Positions 1-8,049 are shown, numbered from the stretch's first letter. The stretch: 16,706 bases of DNA from Flavicella sp963932955 (GCA_963932955.1 CAWVRK010000028.1:1-16706), one strand, 5' to 3'. Notes: generated by a model not told the origin, from the sequence alone. Translations and numbers: made by a program.

Positions 1-384
1 GATGTCGTGTATTTCTGAAGCAGACATTAATGGCAATGTCAAGGAATGATTGGGAGAAAAACATATCACTTTACACAATCCCGCTTCAGCTGAAGCTTTC
101 AACAACCCGCTACTAAAAGTATTTTCTTCTGTATCTTCTAATAATGCGGCAAAATCGTTTTTAAAACTATAGGTTCCTGAATAATTTGGATTGATGTCTC
201 CACTCGCTCTTTTATTTGTGGGACACAAATAACATCCTGCATCATAGTTCGCTTTTTTAATGGGGATCGATTTGTCTGTTTTTCCTTGCCATGGACGCTT
301 TGTTCTATGTGGAGAGACCAATACCCATTCGTCTGTTAAAATATTGTACCTTCTGTGTGGCTGTGTGTTAATTACTGACTCCAT
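1..384 (-). CDS. galT: Galactose-1-phosphate uridylyltransferase, N-terminal part (runs off the left edge)
   Basis: Leloir-pathway enzyme that exchanges UDP-glucose and galactose-1-phosphate to give UDP-galactose and glucose-1-phosphate in the cytosol. I translated 128 codons from an ATG at 384-382. They contain PHRRYNILTDEWVLVSPHR, then RPWQG, then a CYLC pair (Cys51 and Cys54, the metal-binding pair of the family) and a SGTYSFKNDFAAL-like stretch, all in the order seen in GalT proteins. The active-site HPH motif lies beyond the window. The start overlaps the last 17 nt of galK in another frame, so the two are surely co-transcribed and probably translationally coupled. No defects are visible in this part. 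Confidence 0.95.
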   Translation of the reverse strand, partial: MESVINTQPHRRYNILTDEWVLVSPHRTKRPWQGKTDKSIPIKKANYDAGCYLCPTNKRASGDINPNYSGTYSFKNDFAALLEDTEENTFSSGLLKASAEAGLCKVICFSPNHSLTLPLMSASEIHDI

Positions 385-1513
385 ATTCTATTTTTTTAAC
401 CCCATTACTAATGGTTGTTATAATTGATGACAACTTTATGGCATGCTTTTCTTCATAAGCAGCTGATACATTTTCGATGAATTCACCAACTTTATCTTTA
501 TGAACAATATTGATGGTACAGCCACCAAACCCCCCTCCCATCATTCTTGAGCCAACTACAAAGTCTAAAGCTTTCGTTTGTTCAACTAAAAAGTCAAGCT
601 CTTTGCAACTTACTTCATATAAATGCTGTAATCCATGATGGGATTTGTACAAACATTCACCAAAACCTTTTAAATCTTTATCTTTTAAATAATTAACAGC
701 TTTTAAGGTTCTCTTGTTTTCCTTACTAGCATACAATGCTCTTTTGTATATTTTTGCTGGCAGAACATTTTTAAATTCCTCAACTACTTTTATTGGGATT
801 TCTGTTAAAAAATCATAGCTAGGATACTTTTTCTTGATATTAGCAAGTGCCGTATCGCATTCGTCTCTTCTAAAATTGTATTCACTACTTGCTAAGTTGT
901 GAGATACATTGGAATTAAGCAGTACAATTACATAAGGGTCAAAATCTGCTTTTATCAACTCATAATCCAAAGTTTTACAGTTTAAAAGGATCAAATGATC
1001 CTTTTTCCCCTTTACCACTGCAAACTGATCCATAATCCCACATTTTGTACCTACAAAAGTGTGTTCTGCATCTCGTGATAATTTTATAATCTCACAATCT
1101 GTAAGACCAATATCAAATAACTCATTTACGCCTTTGGCAATGCCACATTCCAATGCTGCTGAAGAACTAATACCTGAACCCAATGGCAGATTGCTTTCAA
1201 TAACACAATCAAATCCTTTGATAGAAGCTGGTTTTAATACGTTTATATGGAACAACACACCCAATATAAAATTTTGCCATTCCACATCACTTCGTACTAA
1301 ATTGTTTAAATCAACTTTAAAACTGCTTTTAAAATTACTCGAAAGCACTTCACATGTGTTGCTGTTGTTTTTCCTAAAACTTAAGGTGATTTTTTTGTCT
1401 ATCGCAGCGGGCAACACAAAACCTCCGTTGTAATCAATATGCTCTCCTATCAGATTTATTCTGCCAGGTGATTCAATAACGATTTCACTAAAAAATGTTT
1501 TGTCGTCTAACAT
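368..1513 (-). CDS. galK: Galactokinase (GHMP kinase family)
   Basis: Phosphorylates galactose with ATP, the first committed step of the Leloir pathway. From the ATG at 1513 the protein has 381 residues, about the E. coli length. It shows the galactokinase signature GRINLIGEHIDYN (residues 17-29), the GHMP ATP-binding loop PLGSGISSSA (about 110-119), the GIMDQ segment with the catalytic Asp (about 161), and the C-terminal GGGFGG motif. An in-frame GTG at 1555 would add 14 residues (395 aa). I prefer the ATG because GTG starts are uncommon in this phylum, but homologues often have some 20 residues before the signature, so the start is open. Second gene of the regulator-galK-galT operon, just behind the regulator and overlapping galT by 17 nt. 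Confidence 0.95.
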   Translation of the reverse strand: MLDDKTFFSEIVIESPGRINLIGEHIDYNGGFVLPAAIDKKITLSFRKNNSNTCEVLSSNFKSSFKVDLNNLVRSDVEWQNFILGVLFHINVLKPASIKGFDCVIESNLPLGSGISSSAALECGIAKGVNELFDIGLTDCEIIKLSRDAEHTFVGTKCGIMDQFAVVKGKKDHLILLNCKTLDYELIKADFDPYVIVLLNSNVSHNLASSEYNFRRDECDTALANIKKKYPSYDFLTEIPIKVVEEFKNVLPAKIYKRALYASKENKRTLKAVNYLKDKDLKGFGECLYKSHHGLQHLYEVSCKELDFLVEQTKALDFVVGSRMMGGGFGGCTINIVHKDKVGEFIENVSAAYEEKHAIKLSSIITTISNGVKKIEYGVSN

Positions 1514-1570
1514 CACTAGAGTACTTTTAATTGTTTTTTTAAAAAGCCACAGCACGTATCTGACGATATC

Positions 1571-2569
1571 TTAAAGTGATTTTCTAATTATAAGATCCGT
1601 AGGGTTTTCAATCTTCACATTCTCTTTGTTCAGTATCATTTGAGCCAATCGTTTTCCCATTTCATTGAAATCGGTTGAAATGGTGGTAATCCCTCCTTCA
1701 ACAATCTCTTTTAGCAAGGTGTCATTGTATGATATAATTCCTATATTCTTAGACAATAGCAACCCTTCTTCTTTTATTTTTTTAATGATTTTAATGAGAC
1801 TCCTGTCTTCTGGGATAACGAAGATTTCACCATCTATTGGTTTTCTAGTATCCAAAGAATCAACTATTTCATTTCTAAGATTGTTCCTTTTACAAAAAAA
1901 ATTAAATCCTTCAAGCACCCCTTGTGGCTGCTTATTTTTATCAAACAGAAGAATGATTTTTTCATACTTACTAATTGCATGCAAAGCACTGTTAAGACCC
2001 TCTATAATATCTTTTCGGAAGTTTTGATAAATGGCAGGATACTGGGCTAGCTCTTTATGTGTCTGGTCTAAAATATAAACTTTGTCTTTTGGCAATTTAT
2101 CAATAACCTGGTGGGTATGAGGTAAATTTGCAGGCATTATTACATAACAACTGTAATCCCCAATGTTGTCATAAATCAATTTACTAAACACCTTCTCATT
2201 AAAATGATGAAAGAAAATATCTACCTGAACACCATCACCAAGATTATCAATAAAGGAATTGTATAAGTCTTCTTTAAACGAATTGAATTCATCAAACAAC
2301 AAAAATATTTTTTGATTTAACAAAACATCTTCGCTCGCAACATAAAAACCTTTCCCTGCTATTGATTCAATGACCCCTCTACATCTCAATTCGTTAAATG
2401 CTGTAAAAACGGTATCTCTTGAAACCTCGTGTTTGTTTTTTATACTATTCAGTGAAGGCAACTTATCTCCTTTTCTAAGAGATCCATTTACAATTGCTTC
2501 TTCAACAGAAGTGATGATTTGTTTGTACCTAGGTACTCCAGATTTTTTTATTATTGAAACAATATCCAT
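1571..2569 (-). CDS. GntR-family transcriptional regulator with sugar-binding-type sensor domain
   Basis: Probable repressor or activator of the galactose genes it precedes. Residues 1 to about 70 form a GntR winged helix: a YKQI..SVEEAIVNG start, GDKLPSLNSI, the recognition region VSRDTVFTAFNELRCRG, and the wing GKGFYV. The remaining 260 residues look like a LacI/periplasmic-binding-protein-like effector domain, with alternating strands and helices and a GIISYNDTLLKEIVEGGITTISTDF stretch near the C-terminus. Galactose or a related sugar is the likely effector, inferred from context only. The ATG at 2569 gives 332 aa; the upstream ATG at 2602 would add an atypical Phe/Tyr-rich tail and was not chosen. 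galK begins within 60 nt of the stop. Confidence 0.85.
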   Translation of the reverse strand: MDIVSIIKKSGVPRYKQIITSVEEAIVNGSLRKGDKLPSLNSIKNKHEVSRDTVFTAFNELRCRGVIESIAGKGFYVASEDVLLNQKIFLLFDEFNSFKEDLYNSFIDNLGDGVQVDIFFHHFNEKVFSKLIYDNIGDYSCYVIMPANLPHTHQVIDKLPKDKVYILDQTHKELAQYPAIYQNFRKDIIEGLNSALHAISKYEKIILLFDKNKQPQGVLEGFNFFCKRNNLRNEIVDSLDTRKPIDGEIFVIPEDRSLIKIIKKIKEEGLLLSKNIGIISYNDTLLKEIVEGGITTISTDFNEMGKRLAQMILNKENVKIENPTDLIIRKSL

Positions 2570-2605
2570 AAAGTAAATATAATAAAAAAAATTCAAAAAC
2601 ATACT

Positions 2606-2624
2606 AGTCCGTACCAGATGGACT
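2606..2624. promoter_or_regulatory. Candidate operator upstream of the galactose operon (inverted repeat)
   Basis: AGTCC and GGACT flank a 9-nt spacer, giving a 19-bp interrupted palindrome centred about 46 nt upstream of the regulator's ATG. On the minus strand TATGTTTT, one mismatch from the TAnnTTTG -7 box, follows directly, so a bound dimer would cover the promoter. GntR dimers typically bind such palindromes next to their own gene. Assignment to this regulator is inference. Confidence 0.4.
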
Positions 2625-2709
2625 TATTGACATGAAATTTGATAAAGCTAATTTTTCAAAAAAACAAACTTCCTTTTCTTATATTAGCCTCGGATACCTC
2701 TCTTACGAT

Positions 2710-3654
2710 ATGAAAAAAACCCCCACACTTTTGGCTTTGATTTTCTGTCTTCAAAGTTTTGCACAACAAGACAACCAGTACCTTCAAAATTCAAAAAAAG
2801 CGAATCGTTTTCAAGTTGCCACGCAAGTCATTAAAAACAACATTCTTACCATTCCAGGTGACTTCAAAGAAATGGGAAAGGCCTTTTCTAATGACTGGAA
2901 AAGAACAGCTACTTATGCTGGAGGAATGCTCGGCCTAATCGCTGTAGACAAATACACCACCCAATTTATGCAAGATCACATTGAGGCAAATGTCGTATAC
3001 AGGCTCCCCAATTACAAAATCTTAAACAGCGAATTTCAATGGTTTAATGGAGAGGACTTGTACATTACTGCCTCAATTGCAAGTTTGTATGCCGGTTCTC
3101 TAATTTTAAACAGTGAAAAAGGACAAATTGCTGCGACCAATGCCATCAAATCACTTGGTTATTCTTTTGTCATCTCGCAATTGCTTCTAAAATCTGTATT
3201 TGCCAGAGAACGCCCGCAAGCAAAACTCAGTGACCGCAATTTTGAAAGTAGTGGAAACACCAAAAACAACTGGGATTTCGGTAATTTTCGCCCCATCAGT
3301 GGAGGTCCTGGAGGACCTGGATCTGCATTTCCGTCGCTTCATGCCACTGCTTTTTTTGCATTTGCCAAAGTAATGCAGATGGAATTTGACAACTATTGGA
3401 TTCCTTACTCATTCATGACTTTGGTGTTTATGTCAAAATTTGAAGGCCACCAACACTGGGTATCGGACATGGTGTTTGGAGGCATCCTCGGAACGGTTAT
3501 TGGAAGGTCCGTCGTCAACAACAGCCGAAAACACAGTGCTAAAAAAGAAAACCAACTGGATCAATTCGCTTTTAAAAAGCGTAAAATTCAAAAAAAAGTA
3601 ATCCCTCAGCTCTCTCAATCGATGGTTGGATTGCAATTGATTGGAAATTTCTAA
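2710..3654 (+). CDS. PAP2-family membrane-associated phosphatase, exported
   Basis: Acid-phosphatase/lipid-phosphatase fold protein, probably acting on a phospholipid, undecaprenyl-pyrophosphate or other phosphoester at the periplasmic side; the substrate cannot be told. I start at the ATG at 2710 because it gives a clear signal peptide (MKKTPTLLALIFCLQSFAQ); the frame is open upstream to 2632 but that extension is polar and unlike a start. The 314 residues hold the three PAP2 motifs: K161 through RP168-169, PSLH at 208-211, and S242-K243 through H249 to D253. The third motif has Lys where Arg is usual (SRxxxxxHxxxD). A GGPGGPG loop precedes PSLH. Stands alone on this strand and ends tail-to-tail with the next gene, overlapping by 4 nt. 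Confidence 0.85.
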   Translation: MKKTPTLLALIFCLQSFAQQDNQYLQNSKKANRFQVATQVIKNNILTIPGDFKEMGKAFSNDWKRTATYAGGMLGLIAVDKYTTQFMQDHIEANVVYRLPNYKILNSEFQWFNGEDLYITASIASLYAGSLILNSEKGQIAATNAIKSLGYSFVISQLLLKSVFARERPQAKLSDRNFESSGNTKNNWDFGNFRPISGGPGGPGSAFPSLHATAFFAFAKVMQMEFDNYWIPYSFMTLVFMSKFEGHQHWVSDMVFGGILGTVIGRSVVNNSRKHSAKKENQLDQFAFKKRKIQKKVIPQLSQSMVGLQLIGNF

Positions 3655-3959
3655 GGATTTGTTTCTTCTTCGGAACGCAAACCCAAAATAGTGTTTTTGA
3701 ATTCATCATTTTCCTCCATTCGCTGCTTTCGAGTTGCGTACACTTGTAGAATTGCATTTTCAATTTCTGTGTTTTTTGCATAGCCGTTAAAAACCCTTCG
3801 AATCATGGAAGCCGAATAGCGAGTTCCTCTTCGAGAAGATACTTTTTTTGACCGCAACAAAAAACCTACTTCACGTGTATAATTGTGACCTAGAAGTATT
3901 TTTAACAAAATTCTTTCCTCTTTTTTTATCATAGCAGCAATCATTAATTGCAGAAACAT
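3651..3959 (-). CDS. Small basic protein of unknown function
   Basis: I do not recognise the family with confidence. The 102 residues are rich in Lys, Arg and Glu, with a central VSSRRGTRYSASMIRRVFNG stretch that could be a helix-turn-helix or winged-helix element and a charged helical C-terminus. Met1, Met6 (3944) and Met10 (3932) are all possible starts; Met10 gives a more conventional N-terminus (MIKKEERILLKILLG). No signal peptide or membrane segment. Its TAG overlaps the PAP2 stop on the other strand. Dense regular codon use and a sensible secondary-structure pattern argue that it is real rather than a shadow, since no other frame codes here. A DNA-binding role is only a guess. Confidence 0.6.
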   Translation of the reverse strand: MFLQLMIAAMIKKEERILLKILLGHNYTREVGFLLRSKKVSSRRGTRYSASMIRRVFNGYAKNTEIENAILQVYATRKQRMEENDEFKNTILGLRSEEETNP

Positions 3960-3961
3960 TC

Positions 3962-3969
3962 TATATTTG
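3962..3969 (+). promoter_or_regulatory. -7 promoter element TATATTTG for the small HTH gene
   Basis: TATATTTG is an exact match to the Bacteroidota -7 consensus TAnnTTTG and lies about 98 nt upstream of the ATG at 4067 on the same strand. A TTG at 3948-3950 is only 11 nt upstream, too close for a normal -33 element, so the promoter is supported by the -7 box alone. Confidence 0.35.
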
Positions 3970-4066
3970 TAACAACTCTATAACAGGTTAGTAACAAATG
4001 TTTATCCCAAACGCTATACTAAGTAAAGACAATTAGTTTTAAAAAACAAATAATTATACCTGAATT

Positions 4067-4384
4067 ATGGCATCTAAAGAAAAAATAATCAAGTATCTAG
4101 CTTACAAAGGGATTAGTCAAAGAAAATTCTCTCTAAAGACAGGGCTGTCAGAAGGAATTCTTCGGGCGGGCAAAGATTTGGGGGTAGACAAAATGCGAAT
4201 AATCAAAGAGCACTGTCCAGATTTGAATATGGATTGGGTCATCTATGACGAAGGCGACATGTTGCTGCCCGATCAGGTTAAAGAACCAGCGAGCAGTTAT
4301 GCCAAATTTCCAGAAGAAAAGTCGCTCAAACAATTTGTTTTTGAATGCATTGACGAATACTTTATAGAAAGAAAAGAAAAATAA
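4067..4384 (+). CDS. Small helix-turn-helix protein, CI-repressor-like N-terminal domain
   Basis: A 105-residue cytosolic protein. Residues 5-35 read as a helix-turn-helix (IIKYLAYKGISQRKFSLKTG, then LSEGIL), followed by a pattern typical of phage-CI-like and XRE regulators, a run of PDLNMDWVIYDEGDMLLPD (compare the usual ...LN..WLLTGEG.ML). The C-terminal 35 residues are acidic then basic with a QFVFECIDEYF helix, possibly for dimerisation; there is no peptidase domain. Target genes are unknown. No phage or integrase genes accompany it, so it is probably a resident chromosomal regulator. It ends 9 nt from the convergent ligA stop. Confidence 0.7.
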   Translation: MASKEKIIKYLAYKGISQRKFSLKTGLSEGILRAGKDLGVDKMRIIKEHCPDLNMDWVIYDEGDMLLPDQVKEPASSYAKFPEEKSLKQFVFECIDEYFIERKEK

Positions 4385-4393
4385 ACCCTACAC

Positions 4394-6394
4394 CTACTCC
4401 ACCCGTTTTAAAAACGCTTCTTCCGAGAGCAAAGGTATTCCAAGTTTTTCCGCTTTTTCCAATTTACTTGGACCCATTTGGGCCCCTGCAATTACAAAAC
4501 TTGTCTTTTTAGAAATGGAACTCGATACTTTCCCTCCATTGTCTTCAATTGTCTTTTTGAGCTCGTTTCGACTCAAAGAATAAAAAACACCAGACACCAC
4601 GAAAGTCTGACCTCTTAAAATAACAGACTGGTTTTCCAACTGAGTTTGCGACAATTCCAATTGCAGCCCATAGCGTTTCAATCGGGCGATTAGTTGAATG
4701 CTAAAAAGGTCATTTGAAAATTCGACAATACTACTCGCGATCTTATCGCCGATCTCATCCACTTGAAGCAACTCTTCAAAGGAAGCCGACATCAAAGCGT
4801 CAATGTTCTTAAAGTACTTGGCGAGCTTTTTGGCAACGGTCTCTCCTACAAAGCGAATCCCCAAAGCAAAAAGCACTTTTTCAAAAGGAATTTCTTTTGA
4901 TTTCTCAATGCCAGCAACCACGTTCAACGCAGATTTCTCTGCCATTCGCTCCAAAGGAATCAATTGGGACACCTCCAAATCGAAGAGGTCGGCATAGTTG
5001 CTCACCAAACCTTTTTTGCGCAACAAGTCAACAGTTTCTCCTCCCAAACCTTCGATATCCATGCATTTTCTACTGATAAAATGCTGAATCCTTCCTGTGA
5101 TTTGAGGGGGACATCCAAACTCATTTGGGCAGAAGTGCTTCGCATCTCCTTCTTTGCGAATCAAAAGGGTAGCACATTCGGGGCAACGGGCTGCATAAAT
5201 TGTTTTCATAGCTGAAAAAGGACGTTTTGACAAATCCACTCCGACAATTTTAGGAATGATCTCTCCGCCCTTTTCAACAAATACCTGATCTCCAATGCGC
5301 ACATCCAATTTAGAAATCTGATCTGCATTGTGCAATGAAGCCCTTCGGACCGTGGTTCCTCCCAACTGCACAGGTGCCAAATTGGCGACAGGTGTAATTG
5401 CACCCGTTCGCCCAACTTGGTAAGTGATGTCTTCCAAAAGCGTTGCTTGTTGTTCTGTTTTAAACTTATAAGCAATCGCCCAACGGGGTGACTTTGCCGT
5501 ATAACCCAATTCTTCTTGTTGTCTCAAGGAATTGACTTTGATCACCACACCATCTGTTTCATAAGGCAACTCATGACGAAGAGTATCCCAAGTGCTCACA
5601 AAAGAAAATACTTCTTCCATGCTGTGAGCTACTTGCATCGTTGAAGGAACTTTAAACCCCGCTTTTCTAGCAGCTTGCAAAAGCGCTGAATGCGTAGTAT
5701 AAGAACTGTTTTCTGAAACCACTTGGTACAACAAACAGTCCAAAGGCCTTTTAGACACCTCAGCACTGTCTTGCAATTTCAAACTTCCACTAGCCGTATT
5801 TCTTGGATTGGCATACAAATCTTCACCAGAAGCCGACCGATCTTTGTTCATTTGATAAAAGCCTTTCAAAGGCAAAATGATTTCGCCACGTATTTCGAAA
5901 GTGTTTAAAAATTCGTTTTGCAACCGCAATGGCAAAGAGCGAATGGTTTTGATATTGGTGGTCACATCATCCCCTTGAAAACCATCTCCTCGAGTGACTG
6001 CTTTGACCAATGCGCCATTTTCATAATAAATATTGATCGAAGCACCGTCGTATTTCAATTCACAGGTATAAGACACAGGGCCTTCTACAATTTTTTTGAC
6101 ACGTGCCTCCCAATCCAACAAATCTTCTTTTGAATACGAATTGTCTAACGAATACATGCGATTTTTATGAACCACTGTCTCAAAATTTTTTGTGACGGTT
6201 CCGCCAACGCGTTGGGTAGGAGAACTGGGGTCTTTGTACTGAGGATAAGCAGTTTCCAATGCCTCCAGATCCTTCAACAAAACATCAAATTCGTAATCTG
6301 AAATTTGGGCTTTGTCCAACACGTAGTAATTGTAATTATGGGCGTGCAGGTCTTTCCTTAGTTTTTCTATCTTCTGTGCTATCGGGTCTGTCAT
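4394..6394 (-). CDS. ligA: NAD-dependent DNA ligase
   Basis: Seals nicks in duplex DNA with NAD+ as adenylate donor; essential in replication and repair. The 666-residue length is normal for LigA. Domains in order: Ia domain with the N-terminal NYYVLD..ISDYEFD segment; adenylation domain with SPTQRVGG (59-65) and the nucleotidyl-lysine motif KYDG (Lys114); OB fold around VGRTGAITPVA; four-cysteine zinc finger in CPEC...FCPNEFGC (about 405-433); helix-hairpin-helix region with IEGLGGETVD and VDEIGDKIASSI; C-terminal BRCT domain from about 588 (GQTFVVSGVF to the end). All are intact. The ATG at 6394 matches the usual LigA start. No strong promoter was recognised upstream. Confidence 0.98.
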   Translation of the reverse strand: MTDPIAQKIEKLRKDLHAHNYNYYVLDKAQISDYEFDVLLKDLEALETAYPQYKDPSSPTQRVGGTVTKNFETVVHKNRMYSLDNSYSKEDLLDWEARVKKIVEGPVSYTCELKYDGASINIYYENGALVKAVTRGDGFQGDDVTTNIKTIRSLPLRLQNEFLNTFEIRGEIILPLKGFYQMNKDRSASGEDLYANPRNTASGSLKLQDSAEVSKRPLDCLLYQVVSENSSYTTHSALLQAARKAGFKVPSTMQVAHSMEEVFSFVSTWDTLRHELPYETDGVVIKVNSLRQQEELGYTAKSPRWAIAYKFKTEQQATLLEDITYQVGRTGAITPVANLAPVQLGGTTVRRASLHNADQISKLDVRIGDQVFVEKGGEIIPKIVGVDLSKRPFSAMKTIYAARCPECATLLIRKEGDAKHFCPNEFGCPPQITGRIQHFISRKCMDIEGLGGETVDLLRKKGLVSNYADLFDLEVSQLIPLERMAEKSALNVVAGIEKSKEIPFEKVLFALGIRFVGETVAKKLAKYFKNIDALMSASFEELLQVDEIGDKIASSIVEFSNDLFSIQLIARLKRYGLQLELSQTQLENQSVILRGQTFVVSGVFYSLSRNELKKTIEDNGGKVSSSISKKTSFVIAGAQMGPSKLEKAEKLGIPLLSEEAFLKRVE

Positions 6395-6499
6395 TTCAAT
6401 AAGAATTCTTTGCTAAAAATAGGGTTATTTTTTGATTATTTCACAGTTCTTAAAACCGTTTTTACAAAGCCAATTGAAATTTTTTCTACTGTATTTGCC

Positions 6500-6534
6500 A
6501 AAAAAAAAAGCCGACACAAAACGGTCTCGGCTTT
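6500..6534 (-). terminator. Rho-independent terminator downstream of the htrA pseudogene
   Basis: On the minus strand, AAAGCCGA (6534-6527) pairs with TCGGCTTT (6514-6507), with two more base pairs inside after one mismatch, and is followed directly by a T run (6509-6500). It lies about 30 nt after the last codon of the htrA frame (6562) and so appears to be that gene's own terminator. Confidence 0.8.
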
Positions 6535-6561
6535 CAATCAGCAAGCATTCAGCTCTCTTTC

Positions 6562-7944
6562 CTATCTAAAAATATAGTTTTCTTTTTCTCCGTCAGCATT
6601 TAAAATACCCAGTTTTACATAGCCAAACCCAGCCTTTTTGGAAAGTTCTTTTTCCACATCATCAACATTGTTTATTTCTTTTCCGTTGATTTCCAACAAC
6701 ACACTGCCTTACTTTACTCCCAAGGACTTGAGTTGCTCATTTTGAATGTTTGTAATTTTAACACCGTGTGAGAGGCTCTTCTTATGTTGTTCTTTGAAAA
6801 CCATCTTTTCAACCGAAAACCCGAGTGAATTCACTACTATTGTGTTGTTTTTAGTGAGCCTCAACTCTTTGGTCAGCAAACGAGCGTCTCTGAGTACCGA
6901 AACTACAATAGTCTCACCGGGACGTTTGGCATTCAATTGGCCTTTTAGATCCGAAAACTTTGTGATTTTTACATCGTTGATTTTCACAATCACATCCTCC
7001 ACTTGCAACCCTGCCTTTTCAGCGCCTCCTCCTTCCGTGATGGCCAGTATTTTGACCCCTTCCAGGCTGTCTTCTTTCGGGTCGTATTGAATTCCGATCA
7101 AAGCTTTTTGCACATTGCCATACTCCATCAAATCCTCTACAACTTTTTTGGCAATGTTGGAAGGCACAGCAAAGGAATACCCCACAAAAGCACCCGTTTT
7201 TGATGAGATGGCTGTATTGATACCGATCAATTCTCCCCGGGCATTCACTAAAGCACCCCCACTGTTCCCTGGATTGACGGCTGCATCTGTTTGAATGAAT
7301 GATTCGATGTTGGTATTGCCTTCTAAATCTCTTCCCTTGGCACTTACAATTCCTGCCGTTACAGTAGAAGTCAAATTGTACGGATTTCCGACAGCCAACA
7401 CCCATTCTCCTACCTTCACACGGTCAGAATCCCCAAACAAAATGTACTCAAAATGAACTCCCTCAATCTTTAAAAGAGCAATGTCATTGTTGGGATCTGC
7501 GCCCACCAAAGTCGCTTTGTACACTTATCGATTGTTGAGCGTAACCTCAATTTCGCTAGCCTCATCAATCACATGATGGTTGGTAATGATATGGCCGTCA
7601 GCAGAAATCAACACGCCGCTTCCTGTACCCACCTGTTCAAAGCTATGCCCATTGCTCCTTCCGTAAAAAAATTCTGCAAAAGGATCTCGTGTGTTTCTTA
7701 CACTTGTGTTTTTAACGTGAACCACTGCATTCAAACTTCTCTCTGCTGCCTACACAAAATCTGTATTTTCAGCAGCTGCAGTAGGACTGTTTGCGAAATG
7801 GGTTGGAATGGGAATGACAGTTCCTGCAATTTTTTGAGGGTGCTGAAAATTTTCAACTTTTTCAAACAACAGGCCAAAGCCTCCCAATGAAATCGCCCCA
7901 CCCAAAAATGCAGCACTTAACAAATACATTGCTTTTTTCATCAT
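6562..7944 (-). pseudogene. htrA: HtrA/DegP-type periplasmic serine protease, broken by three in-frame stop codons
   Basis: Homologous to Do-like proteases/chaperones that degrade misfolded envelope proteins. A single frame of 461 codons runs from MMKK (7944) to a TAG at 6564-6562, with no frameshift, but has stops at codon 65 (TAG, 7752-7750), codon 140 (TAA, 7527-7525) and codon 412 (TAA, 6711-6709). Around each stop the protein sequence continues smoothly: NTDFV/stop/AAERSLNAVVHVKN, VTLNNR/stop/VYKATLVGADPNND, KSLGVK/stop/GSVLLEINGKEI. The signal anchor is intact, as are catalytic His (codon 124, TNHHVI), Asp (154, NNDIALL) and Ser (228, NPGNSGG), a first PDZ domain (about 250-350) and a short C-terminal PDZ. 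As written no active protease can be made: the first stop leaves a 64-residue exported peptide. TAA and TAG end the intact neighbours, so the code is not reassigned. Confidence 0.9.
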
Positions 7945-7974
7945 ATAAGAAAATTAAATTCCTGTTTTTACACT

Positions 7975-7982
7975 CAAAGATA
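7975..7982 (-). promoter_or_regulatory. -7 promoter element TATCTTTG of htrA
   Basis: On the minus strand TATCTTTG matches TAnnTTTG exactly, 30 nt upstream of the htrA ATG. No TTG stands 17-23 nt further up, so the promoter would depend on an activator, consistent with the phased repeats above it. Confidence 0.55.
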
Positions 7983-8009
7983 AGGCAGGGAATTGTTTTT
8001 TTAAAAGGC

Positions 8010-8049
8010 TTTAACGAATGTTTAATCTATTTTAACGAGCTTTTAACAA
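8010..8049. promoter_or_regulatory. Four phased TTTAAY repeats, candidate response-regulator operator
   Basis: TTTAAC, TTTAAT, TTTAAC and TTTAAC begin at 8010, 8021, 8031 and 8042 on the plus strand, spacing 11, 10 and 11 bp, so they face the same side of the helix. Two carry the longer form TTTAACGA. They end about 28 bp upstream of the htrA -7 box. Direct repeats of about 6 bp with an 11-bp period are the classical binding pattern of OmpR/PhoB-type response regulators (for example TTAACA repeats for Bacillus PhoP). The regulator here is unknown. Confidence 0.5.

Noticed and set aside
368..2569. Fusion of the GntR regulator and galK, because the galK frame continues directly after the regulator's TAA
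   Set aside because: The 13 codons from the TAA to the galK coding region do not resemble either protein, both proteins are complete, and a chance 1-in-3 frame match explains it.
3651..4384. Toxin-antitoxin pair or prophage remnant
   Set aside because: The two small genes are on opposite strands and not overlapping at their starts, with no toxin motif, integrase, att repeats or phage genes nearby.
6395..6480. ligA promoter with -7 TATTTTTA
   Set aside because: One mismatch in the box and no TTG at a proper distance; too weak in AT-rich DNA to list as a feature.
6562..7944. Stop-codon reassignment or programmed read-through as the reason for in-frame TAA/TAG in htrA
   Set aside because: TAA, TAG and TGA all end the other genes normally, and no selenocysteine-like or read-through context is visible. 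Pseudogene is simpler; read-through is kept only as a test in the finding.
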